A DNA stretch of 64,000 bases from Lepidonotus clava (lineage: Eukaryota > Annelida > Polychaeta > Phyllodocida > Polynoidae): NCBI GenBank assembly GCA_936440205.1, contig OW387145.1, positions 16,677,396 through 16,741,395 of the forward strand, written 5' to 3'. The position numbers were made by a program, and so were the translations under genes. Shown in pieces: positions 10,718 through 20,771 of the stretch (positions within the stretch are counted from its first letter, which is position 1; each line of letters opens with the position of its first letter). The notes below the pieces were generated by a model. It was given only the letters and a program-made list of their open reading frames with translations. It ran no database searches and was not told where the DNA came from.

Positions 10718-11123
10718 GGGGTCACGACCGACCGGGTAGGAGAATCACGACCGATTCTCTACCCAAAAACAAGGGAGAACGTCTGGACGACGGCAGAACG
10801 GACCGAGGGTCGAGAGGACTAAGGGTCACGACCGACCCTGGCCTCTGGGTGGGAGAGTCGCGACCGATTCTCCACCCGAACTAGGGGAGAACGTCTGGAC
10901 GACGAAAAACGAAGGGAACGGGGGCACTGCGGGTCACGACCGACCCATGGCCCCGGGCAGGAGGACCACGACCGGTCCCTCTGTCCTAATGAGGGTAAAA
11001 AGGCGAGGAAAAACGCGCCGAGGGGCTAAGTAAACAGAGCCCAGAGGAGAGGAGCGGGGGCGACGGGGTCACGACCGATCCCCAGTCCCGGGTGGGAGAG
11101 CCACGACCGGCTCGCTCATCCTA
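10718..11123 (+). repeat. Array of eight hairpins with a constant ACGACC loop
   Basis: Eight inverted repeats share the loop ACGACC (one is GCGACC). Loops begin near 10724, 10747, 10828, 10860, 10936, 10968, 11071 and 11103. They alternate short stems (4-6 bp, such as AGGGTC/GACCCT) with long stems (12-13 bp, such as GAGAATC/GATTCTC extended by GGGTA/TACCC). This gives four short-long pairs about 104-135 bp apart. Stem sequences differ between copies while pairing is kept (AATC/GATT, GACC/GGTC, AGCC/GGCT), which is the pattern expected of a selected RNA hairpin or a palindromic protein site. The array lies about 0.4 kb upstream of the LTR. Confidence 0.8.
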
Positions 11124-11465
11124 AAAGACGAGAAAAACAGGAGGTCCTAAATAGATCAGGGATAAGAGAACTCTGACGAAGATAAAAAAAGACTAAGATA
11201 TATAAAAACGAATTATATGAACTTTTAGAAAAACGAAGAGAGAAAAACGAAGAAAGAAAAACGAAGAAAGAAGAGAAATAATAATTAGCCGGATAGGCCC
11301 CGGGGGCCCTCCGAAGTTGACCGGGGAGGACAGAGGGTGACACCTCCTCCTCTGCCGATAAGGAGCGTAGGATTAAAATGTTTCTGGTTCTAGAGTATGT
11401 TCTGTTGTCGTTGCTGTATGAACTGTGTTGAAATTTTGTATAACGTGTGTTCCCACCTTTCAAGA

Positions 11466-11478
11466 AGGTGCGGGAGGG
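11466..11478 (+). other. Polypurine tract before the 3' LTR
   Basis: The sequence AGGTGCGGGAGGG directly precedes the TGTGATG that I take as the LTR start. A purine-rich tract at this place is the usual plus-strand primer of LTR elements. It contains one T and one C, so the call is moderate. Confidence 0.4.
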
Positions 11479-11537
11479 TGTGATGAACGGCTATTCAGCC
11501 AAAATACATAGAGGTTAAAATAATAGAAATAAGATAA

Positions 11538-11778
11538 TAATGGAAATATGTAAAGAACGAATAACGAATATGTAAAGAACGAAGAACGAAATAGATGTAA
11601 AGAACGAAGATGTAAAGAACGAATATGTAAAGAACGAATAACGAATATGTAAAGAACGAATAACGAAAACGTAATGGAACGAAACCCGGAAATATGTAAA
11701 CCGGAAGTGAAATGTAAACCGGAAACGGAATATGTAAACCGGAAGTGAAATGTAAACCGGAAACGGAATATATAAACC
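11538..11778 (+). repeat. Two tandem repeats in the LTR upstream region
   Basis: The first block repeats ATGTAAAGAACGAATAACGA-like units (about seven degenerate copies, 11548-11670). The second, 11690-11778, repeats ATGTAAACCGGAARYGRAAT about five times. The second unit carries an ETS core (CCGGAA) in each copy. Short tandem repeats in U3 regions are typical enhancers of LTR elements; activity here is inferred. Confidence 0.65.
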
Positions 11779-11870
11779 GGAAGTGACGTCAATTGTAGGT
11801 CACGTGACCGAAGGCAGCCAATCAGGGCTGACCTCTCTAGTATATAAAGGGGCGGTGAGGCCCGAATAAA
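11776..11870 (+). promoter_or_regulatory. LTR promoter: ETS-CRE, E-box, CCAAT, TATA, polyA signal
   Basis: ACCGGAAGT (11776-11784) shares its last T with a perfect CRE TGACGTCA (11784-11791), forming a composite ETS/CRE site. A 12-bp palindrome GGTCACGTGACC (11798-11809) holds a CACGTG E-box. CCAAT lies at 11818-11822, TATATAAA at 11841-11848, and AATAAA at 11865-11870. Spacing from CCAAT to TATA is about 20 bp and all parts are in the orientation of the element. The motifs are directly visible; factor binding is inferred. Confidence 0.65.
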
Positions 11871-13028
11871 CAGAGTTCTTCAACAGTTCTCCTGGTGTCC
11901 AGACGTGTCCTCTTTCCTGAAACAACCACTAAAGATGAGCCGAATAGAGTAATTAAGTCGAAGTTAGGACAAAACAGTCGAAGTCCGAGATAGATAGTCG
12001 AAACATAGGGTAAGGGGCCCGAAGGCCCGAAGAACGAGGAACGAGGGAACGAAGTAGGGCACGAAGGCCCGAAGTAGTACCGGAAACCGAGACGTAGTAT
12101 GGTACGAAGACATGGGGAGCGGAACGAGAGAGCGAAGTCCGCGGGGACGAGGGCGCGGCGTGCTCGGCCCCACGCTACCAAACAATAGGCGACCGTCGGC
12201 CCGTCGCCCCCGCGGACCGGAACTCAGGGGTGGACCGTTCCCCGGCCGACCCGTACCCCTACCATAATTTCCCTCCCCCGCAGTCCTCCGTCGACATCGA
12301 GTGCCGATCGATTCGCTCAGCCCCCCCTCGTGCGCGAGGCACGACTCTAGAAACACACCTCGGTTCTTGGCCCGGATTCCCCGTCCGCCCCGAGACCCGA
12401 ACAACCCCCACGTTCCTCTGTCGTAAGAATCGGCAACCCCGACTTACCAGAGAACGTCACAGGAGCATGTCCCCTCAACACTGAACTCAATACAGTGTTT
12501 CCAATAAACAACTGGTTCATTTTTCGCCAAATGACTACAAAAAAAAACTCTCTGATTTGTTGGTGCTTTTAGGTGACAGATAGACGTTCAAAAGAAAAAC
12601 TTTCAGTGAAAACATGGTAAAGAAGACAATAATAATATATTATCTCTCTGTGTAGTTCACAATCACTAGTGGAATTTGGATTGACTACTTGGCTTATATT
12701 ATAATCGACTAATAAGCGGACAAATCTCAGGACATTAAAACCTTTCTGCTGTTGTTAGTGGTCCTTGTTCACTGCCAATAAAAATGTGTCTAATCCCGTT
12801 AGAATTGCCTCGTCCGCAAGTCACTTCCACTGAATAGATCGCGTGTGGGTTGCACTTTTTATTAAAAAGGATCATAATATTATCACGACCACAGAAAAGA
12901 TTTTTTTGGGGGAAAAAAACTGCCACAACCAGTCTTCCGATCATCAACATGTATGAACGTATCCACAAATGAAAACAACATGTATAGGTTAGGAGAGCAC
13001 GTCCGCCAAATGATTTCTATTAACTGCT

Positions 13029-13055
13029 AAAAAAAAAAAAAAAAAAAAAAAAAAA
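13029..13055. repeat. A-tract
   Basis: This is a pure run of 27 A. It might be the tail of a retroposed copy, but I could not recognise a source sequence upstream or a clear flanking duplication. Confidence 0.9.
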
Positions 13056-15051
13056 TTGTATTGGCTAACTGTAAACAGGAAAGTCAACGCGGACGATATT
13101 ATTTGAAACACTAAAGAAATGTTTTTGTTCCCACATATGGCAGTCCTGTTACAGCCACATCACAGGGAGGATATGAAAGTGATTTAATAAACGATGGAGA
13201 CAACCTGACACCTGATCCTGGACCTAAAGATAGAGAAAGAAAGAAGTGAATGGCTGGGCTTACAGAAAATAACAAGGTATATATACTATACCAACCTCCA
13301 CCGTTCACCCACCCCGTGGTTGGTGCAGCTGTGAGGGCCTACAGAAGGGCCCAGGACGGGAAGGTGGTCGGGGTGAGGGGGTAGGGTCTGTTCACAGTTG
13401 ACCGACATGACCTTCACAGGGTCATGACAAAAGAGGTCACAGAAAGGAGACCCAAAACACCAGAACCCAGAGCAGTGGTCAGCTGTCGGTGGACGTGTCG
13501 TCCTCACAAACCAAGGGTCATCTGGGGATGCCAGCCACGCGTGACAACATCTAAAGTAAGACTGGACATTTGTCCAACAATTATATTCTTTACTGCTGTC
13601 CATTTTGAAGTTCAATTCCTCGGTGACCATTAACGAGAGACATGTTTGTGGGAGAACAATAACAATTCTTCTTTAAATAAGAAAAGAAACCCACGTCAAC
13701 GGGTTTTTCATTACATTCTTGGACATCTGCAATTTTCCTCAAACCCTTTAGGAAATACCCGAATCCTTTCTAGAAAATTGGCTGTAGTTATCCCTCAAGT
13801 AACTATGACTTATGCAGCTACCCCAAAGGGAAGCTACCTTCAGAACCACTATGTTTATATAGAAAAATCCCCTATACATTTGAATGCCAGCCTCTCGAGG
13901 CCTTTGTGAGCACCAGAACGAGTGATTTTGTAACCTATGTTGTGAATGTGAATTACATGTGTAAAGGGGTCCTCTATTTCAAAACATGTTTTGCAGTAAA
14001 TTCCACATTCCCTGGACTACTAGTTTTGCTGAGATGTATAAAAAAAAACATAGAATATAGACATATTTCTTGTAGTTTTTGATTAAATATTGTTTTTAAG
14101 TACATTATACACGGCCCTATCCTGATACATAATGATTCATAAGTGGTAATGTATCATACTCCATTGAAATATTGAGTGTAAATATGTAACTATTCAACTA
14201 ACCATTCATACCTCGTATTGATTTGGTTCTTTATGTCATCACATTAACTATAAATTTCTATCATTAAAATGATAATCACGCAAGGAACTGTCTACCATAA
14301 GAATACACTCTAATACAGTGGAGGAAATATTCGTAAGAAATCAAGAACATGAGGGGTGGTTGGAAAGGAGGGTTGACTTACAGGAACAGTTATATTTAGG
14401 GCAACATCCAATCGGGGTTGATGTCCGAGAGTGCACTTTCTGAGGGGGTCAGCAGTGGCCATTGCCATGTTATATATTTGTCAGTACATGTACAACTGTA
14501 TCTGTGCCATGGGTTATCGTCAGCTTGGCAAGACACATCGGTCCCACACGTGTTAGTGTCATCGTTAGTTATCTAATACTTCACCCTTTAGCAAGAATAC
14601 CAACCAAATCGCAGTATGAACATAATGTCATGTGTTTATGTGACAGTTCAAAAGGGGGCGTCTGCGAGGATGTCGCGTTCGAGATTTATTTCAACTGGTA
14701 GAACTGGTGGCTTTTTTTAATATAGGTGATGGCCACAGGGTATGCTAACTATGTCGTTAAGTACATTGGTCATAGAGCCAGCTTCCGCCACTATATCATC
14801 CGACAGATCTTGAACAGTACACATATTTAACAGGACAGTAATTCAATTCCCTATAACATATATGCACTGATGCCAAATAACCAACGGTTCCAATACCAGC
14901 ACAGAAGGCCCACCTTGGTCCGAAGTGAAGGGCGGACTGCCCTTATCCTATAATGTCTACCCTTGACTACTTTACCCGCTATAGCTTTAAGAAACAATAT
15001 ATCTGAGGCCCTCTGCAATGCTTTCCTTTGAATTGTGCTGTTAACCTAGGG

Positions 15052-15052
<1 letters not shown>

Positions 15053-15110
<58 letters not shown>
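15053..15110. repeat. (TG)29 microsatellite
   Basis: Uninterrupted alternating TG over 58 bases, likely polymorphic in length. Confidence 0.98.
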
Positions 15111-15111
<1 letters not shown>

Positions 15112-18100
15112 AGGTGGCAGAGTAGTTGTGGCTATGTGGGCTGGTAACAGAGTGGAGGGTTGTTGGTACTTAGGATCCTCTAGGGCTGAGATTTGCTTGG
15201 CAAGCCCTCTCCCTCCCTGTGCCCCCTCCCCGTTCGCCCCTCCCCCTCCAGTCCCCATAGACCGTCAGTAGGGCTCGGGCTGGAGGTGGATGAGGCAGTT
15301 TACACAGCCAGGGCCGCCAGGGACTGCTGCGGATTACGGCCGGCCACACAGGGCCTCTATGGGAAGTGGCCAGGGGGGCAGGATCCAGTCTGTGTCTGGG
15401 GTAGGAGGTAGGCCCCACTACCCGCCCACAAGGAGGGATACACCTAGGACATCACACCGAGCTAGGCTGCTGCAGCAACCAATGGGTTGATGAACAAGTA
15501 GGTACCCGAGGGCCCCGCCCCCCTTACACAGCCTACTGCCCTCACCCCCGTATACCACTCAGTTGGTCCAGGCCTTGGGTCACTGACTCCATAGTCCCCG
15601 CTGATATCTGGGACCAATATCCTCCACTATCACTGGTTACTGACCTACTCGTCACACCTGTGTGTCTGCTGGGTGATTAGTTAGAGGCGTCGCACTTACA
15701 GTTGGATGTTTACCTGCCGACACAGTACATTATCCCCACCTGCAGCAGCCACATGGAGTCCCCTCACAGTGATTAGGGCACCTGGACAACCATCACATAC
15801 CTGAGGATAACCCCACCATCGACTCGTCACTGAGACGCTACCACTAAGGACGCAAGGTGAGGGTTCACTCCATGTTTAAACTTGATGAAATATATGCGCT
15901 ATTTTTACACAGCCGCCAAGGCAGGGTAGGTAGCGTTAGTTGCATTAGAAAATGTTGAAAGAAATACTATTGCTGGTTTGGTTAGGGGACCTCGGAGTAA
16001 GTTGTTACAAGTGCTCAGTGGGTGACTGGATCTGGCTCGGGGCCCGTTCGTGTTGGTTCTATACAAACATCAGGTTATGTTATGCATGGAGCTTTTCACC
16101 CAGGGCTTACATAATGGTGAGATACCGTCTGTGGCCATGGTTCACTTCTGAGATAGAAAGGCCCGCTTCACAATTCGCACACACACGTGAAATAGGGGCA
16201 TTGCTTTCCATGCTGAGGGCGTTAATTGACGGTTCAGGCCCAGGGTCTCCCGCCGGAAAATACATGGGGCCGACCAGACCTCTGTGCAGGTCACGTCATA
16301 CGACGACGCACCTTTTGTGGCACGTTTTGCTCTTAAGTGAAGCTGGCACGCAATGCACCGACATTGAATGCTACTATGACCGGTTGTAACTTTAAGGGGA
16401 TCGCTGGCAGATCACACCCCTCTTTGTGTGCCAACAATTGGAAAACAATTCGATGGATACATGACACAATACTCGGGAGCCCACATGTCACTACATGTTA
16501 TTGCCCAGTCGGATTGGGGGAGGTTAAAGAAAATTCGCACTTTTGGTGGATACATAATCACTACAATCAGATAAAGAGGGGAATGCTTCATACAAGTTTA
16601 CAAAAGCTTTTAGTACCTAACCAGTCCTATATGCATGATGATTCCTCCCCCTTTTCAGAAGCAGGATTGTGCCCATGGGGCCTGCATCCCACCAATTACT
16701 CATTTGGTTAAAGATTTCCTCTTGCACAAGTTGATCAGCTTTTTTTCACAGTTCCTGTCACTTCTTTCTGGTAACACTCTCAGTTTTTGTAGTATTTATC
16801 AGAGGAGCAATTACTACTCCTCTTCATACCTTATCAGGTAAAAAGAACGTTATGGAATGCCCCTTAGACTGCTCAGGTCAATGTGCTATTTAACACTCGA
16901 ATAACCTAACGCTCATTCCCTACAGAAACCATTTATCACTCTGTGGACGGTGGTAAACATATCAGCTGTAAAGTAAAGTACCGCTGTTTACTTTGGGCTA
17001 ACCAGACTTTGCACTGTTTCCACGTCCTGACAGGCACCTGATGAGTACAAAGCCAAATAAATCTTCAGGTATAGAGTCAAGCACCTACTCTTCTCAAAGC
17101 GTCCATTCGCTTGCACTAGCGAAATTTACTAGTTAGGCCTATTTCAAAACCCTAGAGCTACAAGCATTTATTTCCAAATAATTAAGCCTTGATACCATGA
17201 CCAATGTGAGTCCAAGTGTAACACTGACGATTTCAAATTATTTTATGGTTACGTTGTTCAATTTCTAGTTATTTCAAACTTTAACACTGTTTAATGCTAA
17301 CTCGTTTTATTAGTTTCTCTGACGAGTAACTGCAACCAGCGTATGCAACAAGAGTCAACATGCATTTTTTGGGGATAAATTTTGTTTATCCTGAAGAAGG
17401 ACAAATTAGCTTTCGTTAGTTGCCATTGCTCTCCAGCAGGACATAATAATAGTACTTAGATACACCATTATTCTAATGCAGAACAAGTAGAGGGTGCGAT
17501 TTGGATTCAGTTTATCAATAAAATTATAGAATACAGGTGTACAGGTGTTTTTGATTAAGCAACATAATTAGGTATATATTCAGAAACAAAACAATACAGG
17601 GAAAAGAACATGAAACATAAAGAGTCGAAACCAACACAGGATTTTTATTCAAAGTCCAGATACTCCACATCGTTATTTACTCACAACATTAATAAGTCCT
17701 TAATACCCGAGTACATTGACATTCAAAGCGCATAGGTCTTTAAGCTTAAAAAAGCTCTGAACATACCATCATATTATTCATATAGATTGGCCATCAACGA
17801 TTATCTCCCAATTAGTACCAGTTTGAGACCAGGGGGAGATCGGGGTGAGGTACAGAGCAGCAGCTACTGGGACAGAGGTAGGGGTCAGCGCTTAACTGGT
17901 GCGTGGAGGAAGCGGTAAGGGCCACTGTGTCCCCCTCGTGTAGCCGCAGTGGCCTCCAGCAAGGCGACACTTTTAGAACATGTGTGTTTACAGGCCAAGG
18001 GTGCACGACTCCCCAGTAGCCGTCACCGACACATGTGTCCCCGACAGCAGCATGGTAATTGCAATGTCAACGGGCCTCGCAATTTTTTCGTTTGCCATGT

Positions 18101-20278
18101 CAATCAAAAGGACCTTGTCTGTGATTCAGCAATCATAGTTCTCACTTAATAATAGGGAATTAATGGAGATTCCCTTTCGAGGATAACAGTGATCGGTCTC
18201 AATACGTGGTAATCCATTGCGATGAAAGCTATAATTGACCAACAAATTGCATGATGAATAGGTGGGTTGTTATGGAAATGGGCTTCATGTCTCAAATTAT
18301 TCATCAATGTTGCCCACGCATATAGCAGGGACGTAAAGAGCCCCAAAAGTGAGTGCATTCTGTAGGGTGTCTTTGGTGATGATTTCATTATAATCATTTT
18401 CTTGATGCACTTATCATGCACCTATTATTTTTGCCTTGCGTTAAAGAAGAGTGTTATAATTGTTTTGAAATTGAGTGTACATACTTCCGTTTTTATATTA
18501 TGGTAGCTACGCAAATGTATGGAAGATATCTCTAAAAATATTAAAAAATATTATAATATCATGGCTATTAACCGCAATGTCATTAATAACACTATTCCGC
18601 TGAATTCCTTTTTGATAGATACAGTTAATCAATTGCAAACCTCATTGTATTGTAAAGCAGAAATACTTTATATATCTTTCTAAGTTGCACCATGAAACTA
18701 TAAAGTAGTACTTTAAAGAGTTTGATAAGGAGAACATAGTTCATTTGGAACTGGAACTGCAGCTGCAGTTAGCAGGTTGGGGATATCCTAAAACATTGAT
18801 CCTGCTTACAATGATTGGTTTTCTACTACACTTCATGAATATCCCCTGAAATAAAGAAACACAGATTGATATCAGGAAAAATAAACAGTTAGGGACTTAG
18901 CAGCAGTATGTCTATGCATGTCCCTAAAGGCCGGTGGCCACAAAGTTTCTCCATTATTTCACATGCATGGTGCACTTGTGTTTTCACCCTGTATCGTGAC
19001 ATCAAAGACGGCTTCAATGAAAAGCAAACAGTCGGCGGATGACGACTTGTAACACACTACCTTGACCCCTGACCCTTTGACCCGGAAGTACTGAACCGTG
19101 CGTCGCCCTGACGTCGTCGCGACATTTCAACTCTGACCTTCTGCTTCCATTATTGGTGTAAATGAAGGGTACGAGATAATTCGAGATCGGGGGACGACAT
19201 GACAGATCCAAGATGAGACATGATACTGCGGATTGTCTTAATTGGTAAAATGGCAGAAGTATACACGCCAGTTCTTTGAATAGTTCATGGCATAAGGGGA
19301 CAGCTGTCTTGTACCTAAAAATGAAGATATTTGATCCTATCTAGCAGGATTTTAGAGTCTAGTGATATTGTCTTCAATATACTCTCAGATTACTCATCAA
19401 TGTGTCAATAACGCATAGCCAAAAAGAAATTATATTTCACCTTTTGGTTTTTACCTGGAAGATAGCCTTCGCATTCTTAGACCACTGATCGAAATCTAAC
19501 ATCTACTAATCCAAAGGTTCCTTGTTTGATTCCTTAACTGGCCCGGTTTCTTACTGGGGTCATGGACTATCAGTACTATGGGGCATGTCACATACATCTT
19601 ACCTATGGAGTGGTCCAAAACTTACAAACTGAACATTTCTTAAAATCAAGAGTGGACGTAGGAATCTACCCCCCCCCCCCTCCGAATCCATTTTGAAAAA
19701 AAAAAAAATTCGTATTCGTAGAACTATGAGGAACTGTAGGAGATTAAGTCATAGGCCGGGTTTTATTCCTGGTCGTTAATTGTTCCCAGACAGCGTCTAT
19801 ACGCATCATACTCCTAGAGTGGTCCACAACTTACACAAGACCATATGTTAGGCATTTAAGAAGCTGTAAAAATGAATATTGATACCGTCCCCTACAACAT
19901 AATGGAAGAAGGATAGAGGTCTTCTATATGTTTTTTGGGGGGAGACGTTTCCCTCAACTTTTTGAGTACCTACAATGAATGGAACAGCCGTGCAACAATG
20001 ACAATGCATTTTATTCACAACCTCTTAAGTGGAGGCATAGCAACGGTGAAACCATAACTCTGCTCACCTCACAAAGTACAGGCCGAGACTAATAAGATTT
20101 TTGTTTTAATAACCTATTAGATAGTTTGAAATATAATATCTTAGTATACCACAGGCATAGAACAAATTGTGAACTTCGGAAACCAGCCTGTATCATAGAA
20201 CGGTAATTAGCATGTTCAATTTGATTTTGCAAAACTGTACCAAGTGTGCACGCTACATTGCCTTTGCGTCAAATTATA

Positions 20279-20771
20279 GGCCCTTTTACACCCATCCGAC
20301 TTGAGCTGCGATATGCCTGCGATGTGACCATATCTCAAGCACGTCGCAGACCATTGTGATACTGGTGATGTCGCACCTGTGTAAATGAGTTATCGCAGTA
20401 TACTGCGACTTGGGAATGATGAGATAACTTTTTTTTATCGCAGCAAAGTTATCACAGGTCACATCGCAAGGTGCTACATTTATTTAGCATGTTTAATAAT
20501 GTCGCAGGATTTGGTAGTGAATGACAACATGTCTCATGCTGCGATATGTTAGTTGATGTCGCAGCCCTGAAGAGATGGTTATATGTACTATATATGCGAT
20601 ATCTTTGTTTTCATCTCATGTGTGTAAATGCCTGGAGGACTGAGATATGCTGCCATAATGACTGCGACTTTAGTGGGTGGGTGGGGTTCCCCCCATGAGA
20701 TATTCTCGCCTGGCAACCTGCGATATGATGGTAATGTCGCAAGCATGTTATCGCACAGGTGTAAAAACACC
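20279..20771. mobile_element. hAT-like MITE with dense TGCGAY motifs
   Basis: The ends match as an imperfect inverted repeat around TTTTACACC (left GGCCCTTTTACACC, right, read on the other strand, GGTGTTTTTACACC). Flanks show a possible TTATAG/TTATAT duplication. Inside are roughly 17 copies of TGCGAY or its complement in both orientations, like the subterminal transposase-binding repeats of hAT elements. It has no coding capacity. Family assignment is tentative. Confidence 0.6.

Larger units (their letters stand above)
1..12480 (+). mobile_element. Large Gypsy-type LTR retrotransposon (3' part of copy; 5' LTR outside window)
   Basis: The + strand carries, in order, a gag frame, a pol frame with the Gypsy order protease-RT-RNase H-integrase, a spacer, a third long frame, a 3.3 kb non-coding tail, a purine-rich tract and a probable LTR. 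Base composition and word use (GGAACGAGG, CGAAGAACGA and similar purine-rich words) stay alike from 1 to about 12480 and then change sharply to AT-rich host DNA. That is why I treat the whole stretch as one element. The three frames are open over their full length, so the copy looks whole in its visible part and probably young. The 5' LTR and primer-binding site would lie before position 1. It is also possible that the third frame belongs to a second, abutting element. Confidence 0.75.
11479..12480 (+). repeat. Probable 3' LTR
   Basis: The proposed LTR starts TGTGATG after a purine tract and ends CTCAACA, giving TG...CA termini. It contains a full promoter (CCAAT, TATA) and an AATAAA at 11865-11870. 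The change from element-like to AT-rich host composition falls at the proposed end. The stretch after the TATA box is long (about 600 bp), so R-U5 would be unusually large; a shorter LTR ending near 11.95 kb is possible. The partner LTR is outside the window, so neither termini nor age can be checked here. Confidence 0.5.
12481..20278. other. No gene recognised; AT-rich intergenic DNA with simple repeats
   Basis: I find no frame with a recognisable domain and no exon series on either strand in these 7.8 kb. Notable pieces are an A-tract (13029-13055), a TG microsatellite (15053-15110), a locally GC-richer stretch (about 15100-15850) and a C-run followed by an A-run near 19670-19710. The GC-richer stretch could be a promoter or a decayed repeat; I cannot tell. 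Confidence 0.5.

Noticed and set aside
12481-12540. AATAAA shortly after the proposed LTR end as the element's own polyA signal
   Set aside because: It lies in the AT-rich flank after the composition change; the signal at 11865 inside the LTR is the better candidate.
15046-15271. Open frames rich in Cys-Val or Thr-His
   Set aside because: They are translations of the TG microsatellite.
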